A stretch of 64,000 nucleotides of DNA from Lota lota (lineage: Eukaryota; Chordata; Actinopteri; Gadiformes; Lotidae), in contig JACYXH010000429.1 in assembly GCA_026745465.1 (NCBI GenBank), positions 3,606,025 through 3,670,024 of the forward strand, in the 5' to 3' direction. A program made the position numbers and the translations under genes. Shown here one piece after another: positions 15,301 to 25,997 of this stretch; position 1 is the stretch's first letter; each line of letters starts with the position of its first letter. The notes beneath the pieces are model-generated. The model was not told the DNA's origin. It made no database searches and worked only from the letters and a program-made list of their open reading frames with translations.

Positions 15301-17832
15301 AGATATGCCCTGGTATGGTAGCATACATGTGGTCATGCCTGCAAGTGGGACATTCAGAAAATCACCACCGCCACCACACAGTCACCTGCCTCTACTGGTG
15401 CACTGCCTTGTAGCCTGAAGAGAAGAACCCAAGACGACGGGGAGAACCCAGTGTGTAAAGACACGCACATTACATCGCTGCAGGTTAGCAATGGAAGACA
15501 GGATGGGAAGTGGAAAATGTTGGCGGGGGGAGATGTCCTACAGCCGTGAAAGATGGGAACAGAATAGTAAGGCCACAGGGGCCTTGACAGGCCACACCAG
15601 CGTCCCCCAAACATGGGATTTAGTTGCGCGTTGGGCATTTGTGCAGCGTTATTATCAGCCAGTGATCCGCTGGGCACACGGGCAGCTCTGGAGCAGCCAC
15701 TCAGAAGGGGCGGTCTCCAGCTCTCCCTGTACTGTGAGCACCATTCACACACAGGCTTAGCCGCCAGTGATATTCACAAAGCCACATTCGAGTAGGAACT
15801 GATTCTTCACTTTCACATGCATGTATTCTTGGAAGTATAAGAAGAAGTGAGATAAGCCTCCTGAAAAGGATTAGCTTTCATTTGTATTATATACAATGAT
15901 GATGATATAGATAACGATAATAACAAATAATATAGCTAAATAAATGGTATTCTGTTATATGAAAGATTGACCGCAAAAAGCATATTGTTTGCTTGTTTCT
16001 ACTGGTTCCTATAGCCTCTACTTACTCCCTGTAGAAGCCGGGCAGCCCGCATCAAGTTGAAATCCTTGATGTTGGCATTCACTGGCTCACCCACCCTGAT
16101 CACATCCCCCATCCAGCCTTATGTCCCGACCCACCCTCTGAGGTCCACTAATGTACAAAGTATGGCACTGTCTCTCCACTGCATGGGTCTCATTTTCATA
16201 TCTGGTACCTTGATGGTCTGAAGTATCTCTTTTGCATTCTTCAAAAAGCATACAGGATTGTATTTATTTTGTTTTGCAAACCCATTATCATACTGCTCAT
16301 CGTTGGAGCTTCTAAACAATGCAATGCTCACAAAGACATAATAAATAATAAATTAAGCTGCCCCACTTCAGTCTCTCAGTCAATACAAAAAACAAACAAA
16401 TAAAAAAATGGAACGAACACCTGCACACTGACAGCGCCCGGCATCACCATGCCACAGTACCCCTATGTGTCTTGGATCAAACCTGTTATGGCAACACATT
16501 GAGACAAAGAGGGGAGTGGAGCGCTGTGGCACGTGTTGAACGAGTCTGGGAAGTGTGACTCTGAGAAGGATGATGGACAGGGCATGGGTGGATTAGGTGG
16601 TAAGCCTGGCAGAGGTCTGCCATTTCTGGATGGAAGCTACGGCCGATGTTCTGGGGTGATTAAAAAATAAAACCAAGAGGAGGTGGGGGCATGTAGACTG
16701 CTAAGGGGAGGATCAGAGAAAGTGGGTGCTATCAGGTGACATGGTTAACAATGCAGGGAGTGATTAGAGGTTGCACACATTTTAATGCTGGGGCACCGGT
16801 AGTACTCCAAGCCTTAAATAACCGAACGATCGCTGCATCCAGGGATATGCTTTAATGGGGAGGAAAACTGGATTGAGGAGGTAAAGAGAGAAGGATGGTA
16901 TTTCACAGCTAGTTCTACAGAAGAAAAATGCCCTTTGTTACTAAAATTGTCTGTCATGGTAGGGTGTTCGGAGGGAATCAGCATAAAGTGCTGCATAATT
17001 TATGTGTTAGCTCTTTTGACTGCGGCAGCAGCAGCAATGGAAAATAGCCTTCTCAGGAATCTTTGATGAAACTGAATTATTGATAATTCCACCAATAGAT
17101 ACACAACAGAATGCAATATTCAAACATCACAACCTTGAGCCGGTCAGTGTTGCAGGTTACCATTGCGTAAATAGCTATACAGCTAATAGAAAGTAAATGT
17201 ATAAGGGTTTATTTTACAGCTCTAAGCAAACTGATGAAAACTGTATGACTTACTGTTGTGCTGAAGGCAAGCTGTATGTAACGTATTCAACGTATGATAC
17301 ATACATACAATGGGGGAGAAGGGGTTCGTAGTAATAGCTGCACTGCAGCTCAGTTAAATAAGCAACATGTGGAGTCACTCTTGCTAAGTCAACATTTATG
17401 TTTTTGTGTCTTCAGTCAAGTTGACCTATGTGGTCGCATCCCCTTTCACTGATGCAGACCACCGTAATGAAATGGAAAGTTAACGATATTTAACAGTTAC
17501 AACACTCAACCAGGCCTACAGTGTCGAATAAGAATATATAACTGTCATTTCTGATGAGGTATTATATCTGCCACGCCTGTCTAAAATATGATGGCAGGAT
17601 CAGGTCTATGGTTGCACAAGGTGATGGGTGGGCTATGAAATTGGTAGCTTAATAGTCAGTGCTAGCTAGCAAGTTACTGGGTAGTTTCCATAGAGCTGAC
17701 CGCCTTACAGTTGCACAGTAGACAACATCCAGCACTGTCTTATTCCAATAGTTCCCTACACCTGCACGGTAGTGTGTACTCACCCTCGGCACGGGACCGT
17801 AGGTCCGACATCGTCCTTTGCACGGGCGGCAT
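3311..17832 (-). CDS. ATP8A1: ATP8A1, phospholipid-transporting P4-ATPase IA, first two coding exons (partial)
   Basis: Coding exon 1 is 17832-17784 and starts MPPVQRTMSDLRSRAEG, against MPTMRRTVSEIRSRAEG in the human protein as I recall it. Coding exon 2 is 3425-3311 and carries YKNTEDTTEKTSLADQ, then FLNQQQYTKFCSNRV. Both junctions are clean: exon 1 ends with one base of a Gly codon before GTGAGT, and exon 2 begins after GCAG with the other two bases. Exon 2 ends before GTGAGA. The family flips phosphatidylserine and phosphatidylethanolamine to the cytosolic leaflet with a CDC50 subunit. The part seen is only the cytosolic N-terminal tail; all transmembrane and catalytic parts (including the DKTGT phosphorylation site) lie beyond position 1. 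The paralogue ATP8A2 is possible, but the N-terminus and the GRXCR1 neighbour favour ATP8A1. The gene is head-to-head with GRXCR1, 6 kb apart. Confidence 0.88.
4725..4860. repeat. Remnant resembling a teleost non-LTR retrotransposon 3' tail
   Basis: The motif AATCAGAATCAGAATCAGAG is followed by a T-rich stretch and a GGATCC-containing segment. This resembles the tail shared by many fish Rex/RTE-type LINE copies (AATCAGAATCAG, then TTTATT and a GATCC motif). The copy is short and degenerate and no reverse transcriptase frame is present. The family assignment is from memory and tentative. Confidence 0.4.
6091..6270. repeat. Nested fold-back (inverted repeat) element with an internal 37-bp tandem duplication
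   Basis: The outer arms 6091-6116 and 6246-6270 are inverted copies differing by a one-base indel. Just inside the left arm, GCAGCCTCACC (6117-6127) pairs perfectly with GGTGAGGCTGC (6162-6172). Next comes a 37-bp unit present twice and identical (6164-6200 and 6201-6237). Each unit contains its own 9-bp-arm hairpin, GCACATTGA / TCAATGTGC. It may be a MITE or foldback transposon relic, or a replication-slippage product; no transposase is present. Confidence 0.6.
6396..6430. repeat. Two spaced CACCTAGGTG palindromes
   Basis: A 10-bp perfect palindrome CACCTAGGTG at 6396-6405 recurs inside a 14-bp perfect palindrome GCCACCTAGGTGGC at 6417-6430. The flanks are partly shared (AAAGTCACC / AAAGCCACC), which suggests a local 22-bp duplication. 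Function is unknown. Confidence 0.6.
13369..13400. repeat. Perfect 14-bp-arm hairpin
   Basis: AATCGGGGAACGTT at 13369-13382, a 4-base loop ATCA, then the exact reverse complement at 13387-13400. It lies in ATP8A1 intron 1. The arms are much richer in G+C than the surrounding DNA. It is too short for a normal microRNA precursor. Confidence 0.8.
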
Positions 17833-18150
17833 CTCGTCTGCCAACCGGAGCGGAGCCGATGGCACCTGTCAAACGCGGCTTATGACACTCTCCCAGTCTT
17901 CTTTTACTCGTCTACAAATGATACAACCGACATAAATGTAACTAAGTAAGCTCTCTCATGCGGACAGTAGTAGCGTTGCGTCTTCTCTCCAATTGAGCTG
18001 AGAATTGTGAACGTTCATTGCGTTGAAACACACCAAAGCCCTCACGACTTCACGGATTCCCCCGCATCCCTGTGTAGGCAGTGTGTACAAAGGAGGTGGG
18101 GGACGGTGCCGCTTCACAATATGGACTGTACCATCTACGTGGTAGGGGGG
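17833..18150 (-). promoter_or_regulatory. ATP8A1: ATP8A1 5' leader and probable promoter
   Basis: The sequence just upstream of the ATP8A1 start on the minus strand is locally enriched in CpG and G+C compared with the AT-rich DNA on either side, as expected for a housekeeping-type promoter. An inverted CCAAT motif lies near 17990. The transcription start cannot be placed from the sequence alone. Confidence 0.4.
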
Positions 18151-19411
18151 CGGCGGTCATATTACTTCATAAGAATATAATAAATGTAAAGGAAAATATA
18201 TATTTTTTCAGCTAACTATTTTGGCGAAATTGAGACAGAACAGACATCGAGCTCGATATTCGCAATATCGAATATTTTCTGTCGAATTTGATGGAAGTGG
18301 ATATTGATTGGCACAATATCTTGTTATTCGGTGAATCCTATGGAGTTGCTCACCGCAGTCGTTCAGCTTTGAAGAAACAAACTAACTAGTTTGTGTGCGT
18401 CTAAACCTATTATCTATTATTATCTCCAATGCATTAGACCATTAAGTTACACCATTAGTTAAAGTACAACATGACTCGCGGCAAAATGCACTTTTATTAT
18501 TAGCACTTATTGAATGATTGTGGTATTTATTTTAACCCCATGTAATATAAATAATAGGGTTGCACGTACAGTGCCTGTCACTTGTTATTACCAGGTTTTC
18601 CATAATGCAAGGTGCAAGGGGTGTCATACATTAAAGAACAACAAATGTGTATCCAATGGGCCTATATGTCCTACAGGCCTTAATGTGGCTCTCTATGTAT
18701 AGGCCTTGGCCTACTATCAAAACTCATCATGACACAAACTGTTAACTATTTCCTCAACTATTTACAATGAAGATACAATGATCTATTGTTTCGGCTATTT
18801 TATAGTTTAGGAATAGGTTAAGTAGGCCTACTTAGGAAAGGAAATGAAAATGCATAAGCCTCTACATGAAGAATGTGTCTTGATGGGTCATATCAGGGAG
18901 AGCACCTGGAGGGTAAAAGCAGATATAGTTTCGGTTTTTGTATCAGTTGCATGTAAAATACTGACCAGCATTTGAATGAGCTACAGTTTAAGTCATGATG
19001 TTATAGTAATGTTATTATTACTATATCTTTGTGATTTTAACTGCAGGCTAGTTTGACGTTAGGACTAACCCTACGAGCCAGGGCGATGTATTGTGTCCTA
19101 CCACACCCTTAAAACCCTGCTTGATCAATATGTACTAAACCTGTTTGCATAATCCTAGATAGGTGGCTGTTAATATTTTCTGGTCTGTATCCTACCTGTA
19201 GCTACCGATAAACCAAACTGTAAATCACATGCAAATACAAGTATGGAGACGCCACATCATGAACCCTAACTTCAACTACAATATCTGAAGGGAATGGCTT
19301 TTTACTGCAGCTGGGAGGAATTGATATCACACCAGAAGCTGCATGTGTACAGCAGCACCACCCCTGCAGTCGCCTGAGTGAACTTCAGTTCCTGACATTT
19401 CCTTACTGTGT

Positions 19412-19416
<5 letters not shown>

Positions 19417-19490
<74 letters not shown>

Positions 19491-19519
19491 TGTGTGTGTG
19501 TGTGCATGCGTGCGTGTGT
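19417..19519. repeat. (TG)n microsatellite, lightly interrupted near its end
   Basis: An uninterrupted TG run to about 19488, then a GAG interruption, more TG, and CATGCGTGCG variants to 19519. Open frames through it translate only as alternating VCVC or HTHT and are not genes. Confidence 0.95.
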
Positions 19520-22510
19520 TGCTATGTTTCCATCTTTGTAAGAGTCCCCGAACAAGGCCAATTGTAAACCTATGGGCCACGTTGTGTATATTCCTTATAC
19601 CACTGTTACGTTGTCTATACATGTACTTGACTTAAGCCATTTCTGTGTTTCAATGTCAGCCCGTCAGCAGACTGAGGCCAATTGTAACTACTGGTATACT
19701 AGTTTGTGTATATATCTTGAACTGTTGAATACAGATGTTACCCCATCTACCCAGCTACCCCGTCTAATCCTAAATGAAATACAGAATATTCTAGATATTC
19801 AGTGAGATAACATCCCTATTTGTCCATGTCTACACGCTATCCTCTGCTCAGGGTGGATCATTTATTTTCCAAAGATTTCCTTTCTCCCTGCCGCTGCACC
19901 TAATTCAACATCAGAACGGCAGAGAGAGGATTTGGGTCTGTACCTCCTGTGGTTGCTAGGCAACAGTCAGAAGAGGCCTGCCTCTTCGATTATGGGCACA
20001 GGGCTTTTGTGTTTCAGAACAAATTAGTCGGAATAACGCCTTGCATCAAAATCCCCATCCCTGTCAAAGCCCCGGGCCACAAAGGTGGGGAAAATATGTT
20101 CAATGTATTATTTACGTTAATTAAAACAAATCTTCTTTGTTTTCTCTTTATTGTGCTCCTTACTGTGAATATAAGATACCAACAAAGCTTTAACGTGCCC
20201 TCGATTCAATAAGTAGATATTTGGAAGGCCCTGTGTACAATTGAAAAAATATTCTTACCAAAATATGTTGTTTAAAGCATATTTAAACAAGGAATAAGTG
20301 AAAAGATAGTATGTGAATGTTTTTAGTGCCTTATTTAACAACTGCTTGTAATGGGTAAATTGTAATAAAGGTGTTTAATAATAGCTTATTATTGAATTTG
20401 TGTTTGAATCAGAATGAATGTATCTTCTCTGCATTTCTGTCAGCACTGTCATGAGCTGTCATAAGCCTCTGACTAGCCTTTGTCTGACCTCTGGTCAGAG
20501 ACCCAGGGCTCAGTCAGGCAGGCCTGTAACGATGTATTCAGGCCACAATAGGATTGGCCGCATGGCTCTTACCCCAGACCGAATTTTATCCCACTGTAGC
20601 TAGTTGATAATTGAGTCTTTACTTTTAACTTTCAGATCCCATGTGATTTTATGTAGCCGCCCTGTGGCGTGATTGGACGATATTGATAAAATATCTTTCT
20701 TACAATATGTACAAGCAGGCTATGGTTTGCATGGTACAGTCATTGCTTTGGTGCTCATAAAACAAACAATTACATTACGTGTCTTTCTGTTTGCTACTGT
20801 CTCTCCATTGTTACCCACATTTCCATCATCAGCCTAAATGACGTGTCCACTGTATATATCATAAACTCTGACCTTATATGAACGACACACATTCTGCAAG
20901 GTATTGCAGCCAGGAGGAAGCCCTTTATTAGATTTCACAGCAGGGAGCCACTGCACAATGATAGTTAAAAAACGAAAAATACATACAGTATTTGGCTGTA
21001 ATATCAGCATCCTCCACCCCCTCCACCTTTGTATCGATGGGTCACTCCCTCCCTTTAGTGCTGTTCACTGGGCTGCAATGATTTGGTCATTAAAGGAGAA
21101 TGATCTTAGCTCCAGCGGTGGAAGCTGAGTTCTATGGTTGCATGGATGCAGACGCCCCTGCTCTGCTCCTCTCTCTGGCCTTCGAAGGAGCAGTTGTGGG
21201 GGGATGGGGCAGGGCAGCCAGCAGGAGCTGATTTGATTTTAATTAGATTGCAATTGTCTGCCCCCTTGTGGATGCAGGTCTGTAGTCAAGGTGGGCCAAT
21301 TGCTGGAAGGGAAATAATCTACTTTTCTTGTAATCGGTGTTTGCAACCTAGACAACTACCCGTGTAGACCATCTCTCGTTAGACTGCCTGTTTGTAGCAA
21401 CGCTCTATTAGGATAATAGGATTACCACTATAGTTACACTTTGACTGAAGAATAAAAAAATGTCAGCTATACATATAATCCATAAAATAATTATGTAATT
21501 TACATATTGTCAATGACAATACTTTTTTATTATTATTTGTATATATATTTGTATATATATATATTTATAAATGTGTATATGTGTGGGGGTGGGGGGGTGG
21601 GGGGGGGAGTCCATGCCGTATAGTAGAAGCACAGCCAGAGTTATGGCACAGAGGGGAAATCGAAAAGCGCTAACTGGGCCATTATCTATTAAAATGGTTA
21701 GTATTTAATGGCAGCCGAGGTACACTACAAAACCACATTAGCTCCTCTATCGGTGCAGAGGTTGGACAGGCTTTACACTACGTAGACACCCCCCCTCCCC
21801 CACTAGAAACTCTGCTCTTGTCTGAGTGTGTTTAAGTGAGATAAAATAGAGACCTTGATTCAGCATGGCACAGATGGAACGGATGTGTTAAAGTTTTTTT
21901 TAGAGTGCAAGACGAAACAGCCGAAGGCTGCAGTGTATTCTGGCTCTACATGGTGTTTCAACAAACAAGGAAGGAATGGGGCCTTGTGTTGAATGTTAAA
22001 CGTAGGAGACTCCCGGATGGTACCAATTGTGCAGATATGCACAGAGAAAGGCTGTCAATTTGGAAAAACCCACTCAACATAAACAAACACATGAAGATGA
22101 TGTAATATGATTCAAAGTCATGACACCTGATTTAATTTGCCACGTATTTTAGTATTTGGTGTTATCTTTGCATTAGGTTATATAACACAAATAAATTAAA
22201 GTCATAAAATGAAATAATATGAAACCAATGACTTAAAATGTTGTGTCTGATTACCCCCTCTCTTCTCCTTGATTTAAAGCAAGGTGTAGAAGTTAATGGG
22301 CGAATTCATAATTTTTTTTTTAAACGTCCTGATCTTGAGACCCGAGAATTGCATTAACATGCAACGGTCATCTCACCAAACCACCTTGCTGTTGTGCTCG
22401 CCCCTCCATAATGGCGTAGATTTGGATGGACTTCTGTAGGTTGTCCATGCCAATCAATGGGACCCAGCACCTTAGCCAAGTTCATAGCAGCAGGGCCTTC
22501 CCAGGGGGAA

Positions 22511-22583
22511 TGCCAGGAAACCTTAGTTTGACACATTGGACCGCCACATGCCAGGGAACCTTAGTTTGACACATTGGACCACC
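22511..22583. repeat. 38-bp tandem duplication, two near-identical copies
   Basis: The unit TGCCAGGAAACCTTAGTTTG, continuing with ACACATTGGACCGCC, starts at 22511. It is repeated from 22549 with only a few changes, consistent with a recent local duplication. Confidence 0.75.
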
Positions 22584-23189
22584 TCTATCGCACTCACGTC
22601 TCTGTCGTGGGTCTGTCTGCACGAGGCAGAACGGACAGGGGAACAGACAGAGGGCATGGCAGGTGGCGGCATCCCCAAAGGGCCAACAATACCACTCAAA
22701 AGGAATAGTGTTGTCACCACCGCGTTGGCTGACGTGTCACATTTCCTGAGTGACCCTTCATCAGCCCTGACAGGGTACTAGCTGTGGGGTTGTATAAAAG
22801 ACTGTTGCTGCTGCTGCTGTCTCTATAGCTTCGTATGGTCTGGTCCACTTCTGCTGCCACTGCTGTTGTTGTTGGGACTCATAGTGAATACCTTCCTTCT
22901 GTTGGTCTCTCCCATCCTCCCTCGTTCCCTCCTCCTGCCATCCATCCCTCCCTCCATCCGTCCGTGTACTGTAGAATATGACCACAGACTTCATATAGTG
23001 TGCGTTTTCAATGGCGTCATTGCTGTATGTACAAAGTTACAATACAGCTTTGGCAGGTTGTATAGAGATTTCTGAATAGCAATCCATCGCTCTCTCTAAA
23101 GTTAGCATGAGGACTGTCTGTTATAGATAGATTGATACATTTATTTATAACAGTTCGACACACGGACGTGCACATGCACCCACATGCAC

Positions 23190-23415
23190 ACAAACACACA
23201 CACACACATATACATATACATACATACGTACATACATACATACGTACATACATATGTACATACATACGTACATACATACATACGTACATACATATGTACA
23301 TACATACATACATACATACATACATACATACATACATACATACATACATACATACATACATACATACATACATACATACATACATACATACATACATACA
23401 TACATACATACATAC
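23190..23415. repeat. (TACA)n tetranucleotide array with a 40-bp higher-order pattern
   Basis: A CA run passes into TACA/CATA repeats. In 23221-23300 the variants TACGTA and CATATG recur with a 40-bp period (CATATG at 23251 and 23291), followed by pure TACA units to about 23415. It lies just upstream of GRXCR1. The six-frame translations (MYVC and HTYI repeats) are artefacts. Confidence 0.93.
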
Positions 23416-23828
23416 GATACACACAGAGGGAATCATTATGTTATGGGCCTGCTTGAATATTCTGTTAAGCAAAATGTTTGTTTCTGTGTTCTTTTAACCC
23501 ATGTTAGGCTCATTAAAGTTCTTCTGTCAAGCCTTTAGAGAAACCCGTGTAAAAACTCATGAATAATACACAAGCCGCACAGGATCAGTTTACCTAAGGT
23601 TGGCTTTCTTTGGTTACCATGGCAGAAATGGCATTTATTATTCAACCGATAACTCTGACTGTGCGGCAGCTTAGACTCTCGGCCATTCTTAGCAGACTTC
23701 AAACTGTGAGGATTAAGCACCGGAAAGTAATCCATGGGCAAGAAATAGTGTGTCTGAGCTTTACGTTTGGCTACGAATGAGAGGCGGGTGAGCTCGGAGC
23801 CATGTAATAACCTGGATCCGGCCTTCCG

Positions 23829-25997
23829 ATGGAGGAGACTGTGATCGCGCCGGTGGGGGAGAAGCCTCGGAAGCGGGTTCGGTTCCGCGTGGCTTCGGGG
23901 AACAGCGGTCGGATTCTGAAGGAGATGTTCAAGGATGATGGACCTTCTGACTCTCTGGATTCAGACTGCACCAGCGGCTCCGATGCGGACCGGGCCAGCA
24001 CTCCGTCCACGAGCGGAGATACCAGCCTGTACGGTTCTCTGTACAGTTCTTTGGGCTCAGAGCTGGACGAGAGCGAGAGCGAGCCGGACGATTTGCTACT
24101 GCACGCCGGGGCGCGCAAGGACCGAGTGTTCACCACCAAGAGGATCAACATAGTCAGTAAGAATGGAACTGTGAGGGGGGTTAAAGACAAAGTGAGTGCG
24201 GGTCAAGTCTTGTTTGAGAATCTTGGCGAATCCATTTGTGTAAGTATGTTTGGCATGAAAGGGAAAAGCATATGTTTCTGAAATGATGAGGTCACTGTTC
24301 TCCTGAATGTTAGTTGTCATGTCAACGTTTTCTCCTCGACCCAAGGAAAGTCCCAGGTAGCCACATGTATGCAAATAAGAGAGAACTAAAGAGTACAAGG
24401 TCACAGGGAAATTAAAGATTAATGACGCATTTGAGTAAGTGATTCAGGAGGAACTAATCAGGTTAATGAAGTATTTGCTTTCTAGTATCTCTGGTTAGGC
24501 GCTTTTGGTTCAATGTGTGCAAATAGGCCTACAAATGTAAAGGGGGAGGACTCAAAACAGTGAACTCAGTATTAATACGCTGTTGAAGAAGTACATTTTC
24601 TCCTTGAGGGTCTTCTTTAATGGTCTAGTTAAAAACTCAAAAGTGAAAAGTCCAGTAACATTGTGTTTTTGAAATTGTAATTTAAGGTTTAGAAACAAAT
24701 AACTTACATTTAATTGCGCAACTATTAACGTATTTTAATGTTTGTGATAGCACAGCATATCCAATTTGATATTTGCTATCCTTTCAATCGGGAAAATTTG
24801 TATTTTCTAAAACTACCGTGTTCCGGTGCATTAGAGAGAGTCAAAGAGATTTGATTTTTAAAGCCAAAATGGTCACCGTTATTTGATTGTTGTTTTTTTG
24901 GCACCTCCACACAGCCACAGTTATTGCTTGAGTTTGGGCGGATCGTAATCTACACCACAAGCTTCCGCGTGGTGAGGACTACCTTCGAGAGATGTGAGTT
25001 GGTCCGGAAGATCTTCCAGAACCACAGCGTGAAGTTCCTTGAGAAGAACATCGCCCTGGATATTGACTACGGCAAAGACCTGGAGGAGAGATGCAAGCGT
25101 GTGGGAGAACCCCCCTCGCTACCGGTCGTGTTCGTCGATGGACACTACCTTGGGGTACGCCCCCCTCCCTCTTCTGACCTGGGAGGCTTCTAGGCTCTTA
25201 CAGACTGACGTTGTGTGAAACCAATCAACATTGACAATACATCTATATGTTGCAGGGTGCTGAGAAGATACTAGACATGAATGAATCAGGAGAACTTCAA
25301 GACCTCTTGACAAAAATTGAGGTAGGCATCGTAGGTAATCGTGTTGAATTTTGCCATAATTTAATAACCTTATTTTGTTGTCATTTCTGTTGCATCCTGG
25401 CATAATGTCATTACTAATGTCAAAATGATCTAGGCCTACTCACTTATTTGTCCGAAGACAAAACCAAATGACATAATGACAACTATTATAATGTTCTCTT
25501 TTCAAAACATATAATAACATCATCAAGGCTTTATTTAAACTGGTCACAAAATATGCACATACAACGATTTTTACACACATTTGTGGGAGCAAATTGATAC
25601 CAAATGGTTATATTTATTTTGAAACTCAATTCCTCGGTATGAGTTTCCCATGTGTAGGCCTATCTCTCAAATACTAAATTAATCAGAATCATATTTATAT
25701 CACACTAAGAATATTAGATTCATACAATATTTATTGGATATATATACTTTTTCTTTAAATATTTCACGTTCGAGAACCCTTGAATTTCCGTTCATCTGCC
25801 GTCTGTTTATTTTCCAGAGGGCCCAGCACCACCATCCGTGCCAGTCCTGTGGAGGCTTCGCCTTCATCCCGTGCCCAATGTGCCATGGCAGCAAAATGTC
25901 TGTGTTCCGCAACTGCTTCACTGACTCCTTCAAAGCCCTCAAGTGCACTTCCTGCAATGAGAATGGGCTGCAGCCTTGTCCCAGCTGCAGCAAATGA
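23829..25997 (+). CDS. GRXCR1: GRXCR1, glutaredoxin domain-containing cysteine-rich protein 1
   Basis: Four exons, 23829-24239, 24915-25154, 25256-25321 and 25818-25997, all in phase 0, give 298 aa (human about 290). The donors are GTAAGT, GTACGC and GTAGGC. Residues 1-137 are acidic and serine-rich, ending with the family block [13 protein letters not shown]-like (here [20 protein letters not shown]). Residues about 146-239 are a glutaredoxin-like fold with [19 protein letters not shown] and the [14 protein letters not shown] cis-proline region. The CPYC catalytic motif is absent: TTSFRVVR stands in its place. Residues 240-298 hold four CxxC pairs (CQSC, CPMC, CTSC, CPSC), a DnaJ-like zinc-binding pattern. 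In vertebrates the protein works in stereocilia actin bundles of hair cells, and human mutations cause deafness. The lack of the active-site cysteines fits a structural or regulatory role (inference). GRXCR2 is excluded because it is shorter and lacks this N-terminus. The second exon could instead begin 6 bases later at a second AG. Confidence 0.95.

Larger units (their letters stand above)
3426..17783 (-). other. ATP8A1: ATP8A1 intron 1, 14.4 kb
   Basis: The longest gene-internal stretch without exons in the window. It holds a LINE-tail-like remnant near 4725, a fold-back repeat at 6091-6270, twin palindromes at 6396-6430, a 16-bp G run near 9231 and a perfect hairpin at 13369-13400. The remaining sequence is unique-looking and AT-rich. 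The open frames are under 135 codons, overlap on both strands and have no family motifs, so I call none of them genes. First introns of this length often carry enhancers, but nothing in the sequence shows one directly. Confidence 0.7.
18151..23828. other. Intergenic spacer between the divergent ATP8A1 and GRXCR1 genes
   Basis: No coding exon was recognised. The contents are a (GT)n array at 19417-19519, a G-rich run near 21583-21608, a 38-bp tandem duplication at 22511-22583, a short CTG run near 22802-22816 and a 220-bp tetranucleotide array ending 413 bp before the GRXCR1 start codon. The last few hundred bases should include the GRXCR1 promoter. Confidence 0.65.

Noticed and set aside
23017-23538. 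Overlapping frames of MYVC and HTYI repeats
   Set aside because: They are translations of the TACA array in several frames at once.
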